From the NCBI GenBank assembly GCA_039654915.1, contig CM077596.1:46002501-46066500 (forward strand): a stretch of 64,000 bases of DNA, in the 5' to 3' direction. The position numbers and the translations under genes are program-made. A model generated the notes under the pieces. It was given only the letters and a program-made list of their open reading frames with translations. It was not told the origin of the DNA and made no database searches. This document shows, one piece after another, positions 21,933 through 31,740 of the stretch. The number at the start of each line of letters is the position of its first letter. Position 1 is the stretch's first letter. Source of the stretch: Aquilaria yunnanensis. Taxonomy: Eukaryota; Streptophyta; Magnoliopsida; Malvales; Thymelaeaceae.

Positions 21933-22785
21933 ATGCCTAACAGTAAGCAGCTTTTCTGATCATTATGCTAGTCTTTGAATATTAAAAATTTTCATGACCG
22001 ATCTCTGTGGGACGCAGTGTTTTTTCTCTTAAAATTTTGAATTCTTTTCAAGTGTTCTCTTCCTCTCAATCTTTCTCCTTTCCTCTGGGTTTGCTAGGGG
22101 AGCAGAGATTGGGAACATGAGTTTTGCAAGTTGGCGTTTAAACCCATGGTTGTGCTTTCAATTGCAGCAGGTTTAGGCGGTTGTTAGTTACTCAATTTAT
22201 GTAACTCTTTTTCTTGTTTCTCCCAGCTGTTGGCTGGTCCCCCAAATAAAGTCTCTAGTTTTTGCTGCTAAAAAATTTTTTCATGACCAATCATGAAGGT
22301 TTGAGTTGGTTTTGTTGGATTTGATGTTGTTTTTGGAATTTGATGTAGCAAATTTGGAGACTCTTATGGCACAGAGGACAAAGCCTCACGGTGTTATCTT
22401 CTCACGCCCGCTCCCCAAAACCGCTATTGACAAATAAATGAACGTGAGGGGCGAGCTTTTGCAGCGCTGGTCTGGTGGTCAAGGAGCAGCGTCCACCAGC
22501 TATCAGGTTTAGATTAAGTACAAGAAGATGGTCTACCCAATGACTTGCCGGAATCGCCCGGGAGAGAAGTACAAGAAATGGGTTTTATCCAATGGCTGGC
22601 TGAACTTGGTGTGAGAGAATGGATTGAAAAAAGGCCACAAAGTGACCCTTTTCGAGCCAGATAAGGATGGAGGTGACTTTCTAATGGTAGATACACATAA
22701 GGGTAGAAAAAACTTTTCACTTAACAGACATCACAGCATTTTGACACGTGGACAAAATTATATTTATGGAAGTGTTTTAATGTAA
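21933..22785 (+). pseudogene. B3-domain-like gene across the unit 1/2 junction
   Basis: B3 domains are plant DNA-binding folds of transcription factors. The gene has a 10-nt first exon (21933-21942, ATGCCTAACA|GTAAG), an intron of about 400 bp, and a second exon from 22349 (TAG|CAAATTTGG) to TAA 22785. Exon 2 reads NLETLMAQRTKP..GVIFSRPLPK and then a B3-like half domain: YPMTCRNRPGEKYKKWVLSN, GWLNLV.ENGLKK..KVTLFEPD. This matches the B3 pattern of a W-L-x-x-GW-x-x-FV-x-x-x-x-L-x-x-GD-x-V-x-F core. It is short for a B3 factor (about 150 residues) and its N-terminal half is unusual. In-frame stops occur at 22434 (AAA TAA ATG), in the VQI segment, and in place of R in LVRENG. The last 90 bp are the start of unit 2. 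Confidence 0.6.
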
Positions 22786-22920
22786 TTTTCATTGTATTTC
22801 TCGATGTTGCCCTCAAGAGTCATTAGCTCTTACATTGTAATTTAATACACATAATCCGTTTCACATATTTAATAGAAAGGAATCAGAAAAGTCAATTTCA
22901 AATTTAGTGCTGCCATACCC

Positions 22921-23140
22921 AGTTTTCTAAATTGTAGAAAGGAATCGGAAATTACAAATCACACATGTCTTTGTACAATTTCTGCGCATTTTTATCACAA
23001 AAGTCAATTGCATATTTAATGCTGCCATACACAGTTGTCTAAATTGTAGAAAGGAATCGGAAATTACAAATCACAAATGACTAGTACTGTATAAATAGAC
23101 AATGCTATAACCTTTGAAAATGAGCAGAAATAGTACAAAG
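22921..23140 (+). promoter_or_regulatory. Duplicated upstream region with inverted repeat, unit 2
   Basis: Counterpart of 5871-6128. The right arm has two changes (TGAGCAG, TAGTAC) relative to the left arm near 22970. TATAAATA precedes it at about 23091. Confidence 0.6.
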
Positions 23141-23151
23141 ACAGAACTAAG

Positions 23152-23593
23152 ATGGACCTTGTGTCAAATTGCTATTCCACAATTCTTCGGGCGAACACCA
23201 CTCTCATTACAAGGTTACAACGCCTGGAGGATGAGATTGAAGCGCTGCAGCATTTCAAAGGAGAAAATGAATCACTGAAGCAAAAATTATTCACCTAGAG
23301 TCAGATCTGGTAACGAGGGTAGTAGATTTATTTTTTGTTTAATTCAATCAATTACCCTTCTCACACTAACAATTATTATTACAACATTGTAGATGGAAGC
23401 CAAATCTGCTACTTTTCATAAAGATGGTTTCAATATGTTCTTCAACATTCCTGGTGAAGTGAAATGTGACACAACTAACATAAAAAGGAGAAGATTTTTT
23501 TGTGCTCGTGATTTCCTTGATGGCGTGGAAACAACTAGCACAGAATAGATAAATGGCATAATTGAAGTTGAGGATGACCCGCAAGAGCTCTAG
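23152..23593 (+). pseudogene. Coiled-coil ORF, unit 2 (broken)
   Basis: Same two-exon gene as at 6137. One A is lost in the AAAAAA run of the coiled-coil exon (near 23284), giving a frameshift, and exon 2 has CAG to TAG near 23547 and other substitutions (FLDGV). The intron boundaries are kept. Confidence 0.6.
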
Positions 23594-24788
23594 AACAAGT
23601 TTAGTTTTTATTTAAGTACTATTATCAAGAATAAAGCTACTGAGTTGGTATGTTAACAGTAGCCATTTAGTATTCGCTATGTACCTCCATTTGTCGGAGG
23701 AGTAACTGTTAGTCATTGGTTACCTACTTTTCAATTTTATACTATTCTTCCTACTCAAGAGCCAAGCAGAAATCTAACATAAATAATGGCTAAATAATCC
23801 AATTAATGGCTCAATACAAGTAATACACTTATCAAAAAAGGCATGCGGTGCTAGAGTATAATATACTTGACAGAAATATCTATTCAACTGTGGCGAACAT
23901 AAAAAAAATACGGCCAACCAGGAAAAATTATAAGATACTCTTCCAAAAAGAAGTAAGTTAGTTATATGCATCCAAAAGACTTTAATGACCAGTAAAAAAA
24001 TTACAATTTTTTGCGAGGATGGAGCACAGAGGAAATTCGTATGGTAAACTAACAAGTATTGACACAATAATCAATTTTACAAAAATCCCAACAGTTAGAA
24101 AATATAAAATGGTATAATCAGTTATTTCTAAAAACAAGTATTCTGCCTTCCTAAAGGTTGCCCATGACAAATTCATCAATTACCAAATATAAAAATAGTA
24201 TCTTTAGCACATTAAATATCTATGATGGCCCAACTTAAAAGCTTATTCAGATCGTACCATGGAAAATCACAAATTCACCAATTGCCAAAAATAAAATGGT
24301 ATATTTTAACCCATTAAATCTCAATGATGGCCCAACTTAAATGCTGATTGACATTGAAACATGAAGAATCACAAATTCATCAATTGCCAAATATAAAATG
24401 GTACATTTACTAATTTCTGAAAGTAAGGCTACTCTCTTCAAAAGGTTGTCCGCTAAAATATCTATAATATAAAATATCAATGATGACCCAACTTAAAAAC
24501 AGATTGACATGACAATTTCACAATTACCGAAATCACAGGCAATCACATAAATGGGAGACGCGTTAGCAAAATTTCCAAAGATTTATTATACCAAAATTAA
24601 ATGAGGTTTCTAAGGAAAATCCATTTAGTTAGCAATAACGCCTAGCCTTATAAATAGGCTACACAAAGATGACCAGACCCTAGCTTCGGCTATTGCAATT
24701 AAGCAATAAGATCATCTTCCCCTTCAAAATCTTTATGCAGAATTATGAAGTCAAATCCTAACCATTTTCATTTTTCATTTTATATCAG
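23594..24788. other. Non-coding part of unit 2
   Basis: Equivalent of 6580-7776: AT-rich, with the 103-bp tandem repeats and a TATA box near 24650. No gene seen. Confidence 0.5.
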
Positions 24789-24955
24789 GCTTAAAGAGAT
24801 CATCTCAAGCATTGCAGGCAAGTACAAGCCTCCCATTCGAATCAACTAATTTTTCACACATTCATTCCACAACGCTATCTAACACTAATGTCAATTTCAC
24901 ATTTAAAACATGTTTAGGCCAATTCGCAAGAGGTTCATTGCACAGATCGGGAAAG
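24789..24955 (+). pseudogene. Transit-peptide-like exon, unit 2
   Basis: Copy of 7777-7943 with the same splice borders and open S/T-rich frame; it reads QASTSLPFESTN in the same place. No downstream exon is recognisable. Confidence 0.4.
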
Positions 24956-26610
24956 GTTAGTCTGTTCGGTTAATTATTTTACATACACAGCCTGTTCAGT
25001 TCTTGCAATATGCTTCAGGTTGAGTTTGAATTCAATATTTTATCCTACAAAATGACTAAAACAACTGGAGTTACTTATCTGTTTCTTTGGGGGGAAGAGG
25101 AGGTTTTATCTTGCCTTAGGCATAGGAAGGGAGCCTGCAATAAATTGAAACTTTGTAGGGTCAGACTAAGTTGTTTGTGAATTGAGCCAAACAGAGTGTT
25201 ACATTATAAAATTTCAATAACATATTGTAAATGGTAGGTTATTTAGCCAAATAGAAAACCAAACAAACAGCAAAAAAAAAAAAGACACACAAATAGAAGG
25301 GAAAACCAACCAAGGCGATCAATGGCATGAAAACATAAAACAAAATTTTCTAGGCAAAACTATTAAATGGTGACCTAAATATAAGCATTCAAATAAAATT
25401 TGATTCTGTTGGACATGTACCGCTAGGCCCTATCTTGTATAATCAAGAAAATTACCTTTCTAGTAGATGACCACCTATTCTTGCATTAGTCACCTAAAAT
25501 CAAAACAAATCAAAATCATAATTATGGTATAAAACAAAAAGTTTTATGATGACTATTGTAAAGGATGTCTTTTTCATCTGTAGGTAAAACAATAGAAACA
25601 ATAGAACAATAGAACAATTAAAAACTAATCTTATCAACAACAAAAAGTTTTATGATGACTATTGTCACTTAGTTCCTAACTTTTCTGGCTGATTTGGTAG
25701 TACAAGTTATGGTCAAAAGGGTAAAACTTGCAAGATCTACATGTAACTTACAGTAAATGATGACGATACTGGTGGTCCAAAGGTTTTCAATTTATTTCCC
25801 AAAAATACACACCAATTACCATAGACAAACAATAGATACAATCCAGAAATGCCATTGCTATTAGCCCTCCACTATTCAATATGCGAAAATGCTTGAAAAC
25901 TGCAAAATGAGTTGTAAAACAGGAAACATAGAAGAAAGAGAATTGTATGGAAGGGCTAAAATAATTCAAACGAAAGTAAGAAACGTAACCTATAGAGCAG
26001 TAAAACAAAAAGAAGCTACCAGAATGTCAAGTTTGGGGGCATTTGATAACTGTCCAGTGCTTATTAGTATGTTGTCTGCGATGTGAAAAAAAAAATTACG
26101 CCAAAAAAATAGTACGATGACGATTATTATCAATATAACTGACCACATAATTACTGGTATTAACTTCATCACCGCCAATGTAAAAGAGATGAACCAGGAA
26201 AATTTCCCTATTATCTGTAAAAGAAAAATGTTGTTAGTGTATCTTCAAAACATCAAACCAAGATCATATTAATAATTGCTTAATCGAATAAACATGTCAT
26301 CGTATGCAAAATTTTGAAGACAGCTAAGCCTGACATAGAGCAGGAGAAGGTGAAAATTAGACAGATAACTTGAATGGTGAAAATTGTGCAAGCCAAAATA
26401 GAAAAAGAGGAAATTCAAGAGGAATAGAACAAACAAATATATGAACCAGATTGTTATTCAAAACGTTTATTATGCCGTGCAAAGGGAAAAGAGGACCTGG
26501 ACCTGGTTCTTTTTTATTGGGCTTATGGGCTGGGCACTGGGCAGACACAACGGTCAACAGGCCACAAACAGGGCCTAAACGCCTTTTCCTTAATTTCACA
26601 TAACTTTTGA
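24956..26610. other. Non-coding part of unit 2
   Basis: Equivalent of 7944-9584. No gene seen. An A-run near 25270 differs in length from unit 1. Confidence 0.5.
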
Positions 26611-26785
26611 AAATAATAAACCATGAATTTGTGATTAAGTTGGGTAATGTATAAAATGGATATTATAATTAATGATATGAAATTTTGATACTAATTCTGT
26701 AATAAGCCTAAATAATTTAATTAATTTAATCCGGGTCATAAAATCTTAGTACTGATTGTAGATGATTTTATCCAATATTTCTTTA
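26611..26785 (+). repeat. 175-bp direct repeat, left copy, unit 2
   Basis: Copy of 9585-9759; its partner is at 30771-30945. In this unit the Mutator-like insertion sets the partners about 4.2 kb apart. Confidence 0.88.
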
Positions 26786-27483
26786 CTGTAAATCTATGAA
26801 CAAGTGCTGTACCTTACTCCTATATGCAAATTATCAAAGGAGACAGAAAGGGGTTGGTTTAACACACTCAGAAGGTTAGTATCTAATGCTATTATCTAAT
26901 CCAGTTTGTTAAGTTCCCCATTATCTAATAAAGTTTGTGTTCAAAATTTAGTTACTTTCATGTGTGAATGATTACTTATTGTACGACAGAGAATAACCCT
27001 TTGATTTGGAAATGCAATGGGCAATGTAGAAACAAATTTAAAAAGGCAGAAAGAGTTGTTACCATTTGATCACAATAGTCAACCATGTTGGCTATCAAAA
27101 ATCTACTTTTTAGCTGGATCCCCATCTAAAAGTACACGGCACAAATAATAATTAATTATATGTGAATTGTAATCAACTTAATTAATATTTCTAACTATAT
27201 GGTTTGTGTTATTAGCTACAGTGGACAAAAAATAAAAAGAAAGTAAAGTCATTAACTTACATGCATAGAAATATTTATCTGACCTTAGTGCATTGGCCCC
27301 CTCCAATAGTGGTCTCGGTGAGTAACATGAAAACCTACATATATGTAAATGAAATTACTCAGGCACTTAGCTTTAGAACAGCAAAGTAGATTTAGGTGGA
27401 CAATATGAGAAGAGTTATAAGAAGATAAAACAATATATTGACAATGTACGATAACGTACGTAGAATAAGCATAATCATCATAC
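26786..27483. other. Non-coding part of unit 2
   Basis: Equivalent of 9760-10457, including the degenerate minus-strand exon at about 27275-27320 (same GCAT|GTAAGTTAA donor). Nothing else seen. Confidence 0.4.
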
Positions 27484-27635
27484 CAGTAAATTGTTCGCGA
27501 ACAGATTTAAATGTCAAACAATGCTTCTGACTAACATCGCATTTAAGCTACTGGAAAGTATGGTAAGAGCTTTTCGTATGCTCGACAGGATGATCCTTTC
27601 TCTTGAACTGTCTGAAGCATGCCGAACATTTGTGC
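27484..27635 (-). pseudogene. Captured C2H2 zinc-finger exon, unit 2
   Basis: Same exon as 10458-10609, with an intact donor on the minus strand (ACTG|GTATGATG). The first finger CSAC..DHPVEH..SYH is kept and the TAG stop after it is shared. Confidence 0.65.
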
Positions 27636-28457
27636 CTAAACCAGAAAATTTCATAATTAGTAAAATAAAAATCAACTTTCAAGCAAGCATAAAAAGCTAT
27701 ATACCCATCCAAGAACTAGGGAGTGGAGAAAAAATTAAAACAAAAGGACAGAAGCAAACAGTAAACAGGAAAGCGAATATGAGAAAACGGGAAAGCAAAC
27801 AACAAAATACTGATGTTTGGTTGTTTAGAAAAAAAACTAGACAATTCGCACAAAGCACTTTGGATCACACAAATAAATTAGAAATTTTGTGTTAACCGAA
27901 GCTAACTCATAGACTCTTGTCCAGATCTTGCATAACAACATAGATCAACTAATTAAGTTATTATTTTTCTAGAATGGATCCGATTTCAAGAAATATGGGA
28001 TTGTAAAAAATATAGCAAAGCTATATTTAAAAAATAAATATATATATATCTACGAAAAGGAAACCATAAATTATGAAAAGAAAACAAAGAATCAAGAGTA
28101 AGACAGATGCTGAATGACGAAAACAAAGCTTGAACAATTGAAACCAAAGCTAACTCATAGACTATTGTCTAGATCTTGGACAACAACATAGATCCACTGA
28201 ATAAGTTATTATTTTCCCGGATCTAGAGAAAACAAAGAATCAAGACAAAGACAGATGTTGAAAAACAAAAATAAAACCTGAACAATTGAAACTGGAGAGG
28301 AAAACTGAGTGCAAAAGGAGAAAGATTCACGGTGTGTGCATGCGAGCTTGTGGCGGCCATGCATGGCACCAGCAGAAACGCTTATCGGAAAAGAAGAGAA
28401 AGCAGGAAATGAAGCGATTTTCTCGGTACAAAATAAGACTCCACTAGGTGTTGCTTG
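27636..28457. other. Non-coding part of unit 2, left of the Mutator-like element
   Basis: Equivalent of 10610-11427. It ends with the first copy of the target duplication TGTTGCTTG (28449-28457). A long minus-strand open frame that starts in the inserted element reads through to 28209, but this is a by-product of the insertion. Confidence 0.5.
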
Positions 28458-28559
28458 CACAAAGGATACGGTGAGCATATGTCTAATTAGACATAGGAGT
28501 GATTTTACAAACTTGCCCCTTATCCTAAATTTTATTTTCTTCCATGTTTGTCCTCTTTG

Positions 28560-29220
28560 CCCAGCGCCGACGATGGCATTCGGAGGCGAGGCGTCGCTAT
28601 CACATCCGATGATCACCGAGCAGATGATCACCAAGTCGAGGTGGCGCTCTTCTCTGTCCAGGAACTGACGACCGAGGCAAGGCGAGGCGTTGCGATCACC
28701 GAGCAGACGATCACCATGGCAAGGCGGTGCTCTTCTCCGTCTAAGAGCTGACTGATCGGAGGAAAGACGGCATGATTGAAGATGAGGTGGCGCAATCCGA
28801 GGCGAGACGATGAGATCTGAGACGAGGAGGCGTGATGACGACGAGATGAACGCTGAGGTGAGCGGAACGACGAGGTGGCGCGATTCGAAGAAAGACGATG
28901 AGATCCGTGGCGAAGAGGCATGATGAAGACAAGAGGAATTGCGACACGAGGCTGTGGAGGCGGACGGGCAAGGTGAATGCGTGTGGAGGGAAGGCCATTG
29001 TGGTGGCGATGGCTGTGGAGGGAGGCAACGACCACTGTGGAGGGAGGCAGTAGCTGTGGAGGGGATGTGAGAGGAGAGGCAGACGAGCAGCGGTGAGGCA
29101 ACGTGACGATCGGTGAGAGGCGGCGATTTAAGCCGAGGTTCGGCGGAGACGGCTGCAATCGACGGGGAGGTAAGGGAGACGATGGGTGACGAGAACAAGA
29201 AGAGACGAAAGGCAGAGCCA
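28560..29220. repeat. GC-rich degenerate repetitive cargo of the Mutator-like element
   Basis: Loosely repeated GA/CG-rich phrases such as GACGATGAGATC, GAGGCG and GATCACCGAGCAGA recur every few tens of bases. The long open frames on both strands (up to 329 codons, minus strand) are rich in S, P, R and H and are explained by base composition and repetition. Confidence 0.5.
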
Positions 29221-29369
29221 AAATAATTTTTTTATTCATACACTTTTTATGTATTATTTAGACATTTTTTTATGTTTATTTAGACACTTTTTAGATATTT
29301 TTTAGACATTGTTTTTGTTTATTTGTTTCAAACTGTTTTGTGACAAAAAAAATTATTTGTTTATTTGGT

Positions 29370-29690
29370 TAAAACACATTCATTTACACTTTTATTAAGA
29401 CACTTTTACAATTTTATTAAGACATTTTACAATTTTATTAAGACACTTTTATTAAGACACTTTTACAATTTTATTAAGAGAATAAATTGTCTGCGTATTA
29501 GTCAGACACTTCTAAATATTTCTTTAGACACTTCTAAATATTTCTTTAGACACTTTTACACATTCATTGAGACACTTTTTTTATTGTTTCAATTAGTTAT
29601 TTTTTAAGAGAGTAAGTTGTGTACGCATTGGTCAGACACTTCTAAATATTTCTTTAGACACTTTTTGGTGTCCATTCAGACACTTTTCAT
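29370..29690 (+). repeat. Minisatellite-like AGACACTTTT repeats
   Basis: At least ten imperfect copies of (T)TAAGACACTTTTACAATTTTA and the shorter TCAGACACTTCTAAATATTT, with GTCTG-type spacers, inside the Mutator-like element. Confidence 0.7.
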
Positions 29691-29969
29691 TTTTTCGTAG
29701 ATGACATATGACGTATATGGTGAGATCATGATGTATAACAGTTCGGTGGCGGCGCATGACAGTTCGGTGGCGGCACCAGCGCCGACGCCGGCACCGGAGC
29801 TAGAGAAGACAGTAGTAGCAAGCTAGGGTTTTTTGTAGAGAAAAATATTTTAACTAAGGGTATTTTTGTCAATTTTTTTGATAATTTATGCCTTATATAT
29901 AGAAGATTAAGAGATGAGTTAGTATGTCTAATTAGACATATGTGCACAATAAAAGAACTATGTTGCTTG

Positions 29970-30770
29970 ATTTTTCATTTTCTAAAAGATGAGAAAAATT
30001 CCACTTAGGCCCCTATACTTTTACAAAATGTTACCGATAGACCCTAAGCTTTATAAGTTTTGCCTTTTAGGTGTACAAAGCTTTCACAATTATAATCTTT
30101 GTGTCCATATATGCCATGCTAATTTGTTTTCTACGTAATGGGCGCATTCGGCCCTTCTATTCTAAAATTTGGTTTAATTATTCACTTTCCATCCTTTTTT
30201 CACTTTTGTTTACTGGAACATGGTTCCTTAAATTGGGCAAACCCGCTTATTTTGTTTACCTCATTTTCTTTTTCCATTAATTCAATTGGGCCATACTCCA
30301 CTATTTTTAGTTAAAATCCTTTTAACTTGATGGACACATAATTTATCAATTCAAATTTTGTTGGTTGGTTCAATTGGATATAATATTTTATATATTCGTT
30401 CCATTTCATTGGCCTACCCATTTTAATACTTTTTAATTGTGTTCCCTGTTTAAGTTGAGAACCCAAAATATGAGCATATGAAAAATCATAAGAAAAATTC
30501 ATATTGAAATAGGTTGGGCCAAAAATAATCAAATGGTGTGTACATACCTGATTTGTTTAAGTGCAAATCCGATTGTTTTAAGCCAATTGTTTAAGGGTTC
30601 ACCATTTGATTAGCAAAATTTTTTAAATCTGGCTGGGCCATTACGTATTTATTCATAGTTTGTTTGTTAAACCCATTAGCTCCAATATTTTGTTGGCCTG
30701 ATAAATTGAATTTCTGACAACAATTTACCATTTATTTTTTTTAAATATATATATATATATTTGGTAAAAC
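29970..30770. other. Non-coding part of unit 2
   Basis: Equivalent of 11428-12231. No gene seen. A (TA)n run near 30745-30760 is length-variable between units. Confidence 0.5.
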
Positions 30771-30945
30771 AAATTATAAACCATGATTTTGTGATAAAGT
30801 TGAGTAATGTATAAAATGGATATTATAATTAATGATATGAAAATTTGATACTAATTCTGTAATAAGCCTAATTAATTTAATTAATTTAATCCGGCTCATA
30901 AAATTTTAGTATTAATTGTAGATGATTTTATCCAATATTTCTTTA
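30771..30945 (+). repeat. 175-bp direct repeat, right copy, unit 2
   Basis: Partner of 26611-26785. Confidence 0.88.
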
Positions 30946-31235
30946 TATTGACGAACCCTGAATTGGACCATTTCCCTATCTTCATTCAACTGAGTTTTTT
31001 TTCATTGACTATTAATTCAACTGATTTCTTAAAGTAACAACTTACCCAATAGAAATTATATTCTCAAAGTTTATTGCATCAACTTCCGATTTAAGTCAAT
31101 CATGATATCCTGTTTTGCTGTATTAATTTTATACAACTCGAACATAAACAAGTCATTAAGCATTATAGTGTTAACATAATAATTAACATTTTCACATTCC
31201 CCTTCAGGTTACACTATTTTCTAAAAGTATTACAG

Positions 31236-31457
31236 ATGTCGGATTTGAAACGAGAACAGAACAAACTTCAATGCTATTCTGAAGAAGGGGAAACACCACC
31301 CAGGAAAACTCATTCAAGGAAATCAACACGTATGGATGCAAGGGAATATAGAAAATGGATTGCCCGATTGAGATCAAATGTTGTTGAATTCGACGACAAT
31401 GTATCTGAAACATTGAAAGAGGAAGTTGCGAATAATTTCCATTTATTTGATCTTTGA
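31236..31457 (+). CDS. Small basic ORF before RepHel, unit 2
   Basis: A 73-residue frame starting MSDLKREQNKLQCY. Compared with the unit-1 copy at 12697 it has a few replacements (M to L, F to Y, L to P, D to N) and is open throughout. Function unknown. Confidence 0.4.
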   Translation: MSDLKREQNKLQCYSEEGETPPRKTHSRKSTRMDAREYRKWIARLRSNVVEFDDNVSETLKEEVANNFHLFDL

Positions 31458-31740
31458 CTCAATTAAACTATGTTCCATTGTAACAAACATGCACGATACT
31501 AAACATAAAAAAATTGTTTAGTGTTTTGATAATCATATCAATCTGAGTTTTATTTTTAATGGTTTAACAACTGATACCTAAGTCCATAAATAATAATATG
31601 TGAAACCTTCCAAGTTTAAATTTTTATTTTTAAACTCAACTACACATGAAAATTTAAAACCAATAGTTTATTCTATTTTATGTTGTGGTTATTGTATTGT
31701 TATTGATTATTGGTACTGAAACATGATACCATATTAGCAA

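Larger units (their letters stand above)
5681..22695 (+). repeat. Array unit 1
   Basis: A 17015-bp unit. It is the only one with the Helitron 5' end on its left. It lacks about 250 bp in the RPA-like gene relative to unit 2 and 490 bp relative to unit 3. Its RepHel spans all domains but is interrupted. Confidence 0.9.
28458..29960. mobile_element. Mutator-like non-autonomous element in unit 2
   Basis: A 1503-bp insertion flanked by a perfect 9-bp duplication, TGTTGCTTG (28449-28457 and 29961-29969). Units 1 and 3 carry the empty site (11419-11427 and about 44926-44934). Near both ends lies the same 18-bp palindrome TATGTCTAATTAGACATA (about 28479 and 29923), and the outer 40 bp are imperfect inverted repeats. 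A 9-bp duplication is typical of Mutator-like elements. The interior has a GC-rich part (28560-29220) with long but repetitive open frames on both strands and an AT-rich part with GACACTTTT repeats. No transposase is seen. The GC-rich cargo could be captured host DNA, but I recognise no gene in it. Confidence 0.75.

Noticed and set aside
21030..22695. Treating the 1.7 kb after the CTAG end as host flank
   Set aside because: It recurs after each 3' end as part of the repeated unit and holds a gene that runs into the next unit, so it was amplified together with the Helitron.
28209..29198. A 329-codon minus-strand open frame (and a 203-codon frame at 28628-29239)
   Set aside because: They lie in the GC-rich repetitive cargo of the Mutator-like element, are open in several frames on both strands, and translate to S/P/R/H-rich low-complexity sequence. 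One runs from the insertion into unit DNA, so it cannot be an old gene.
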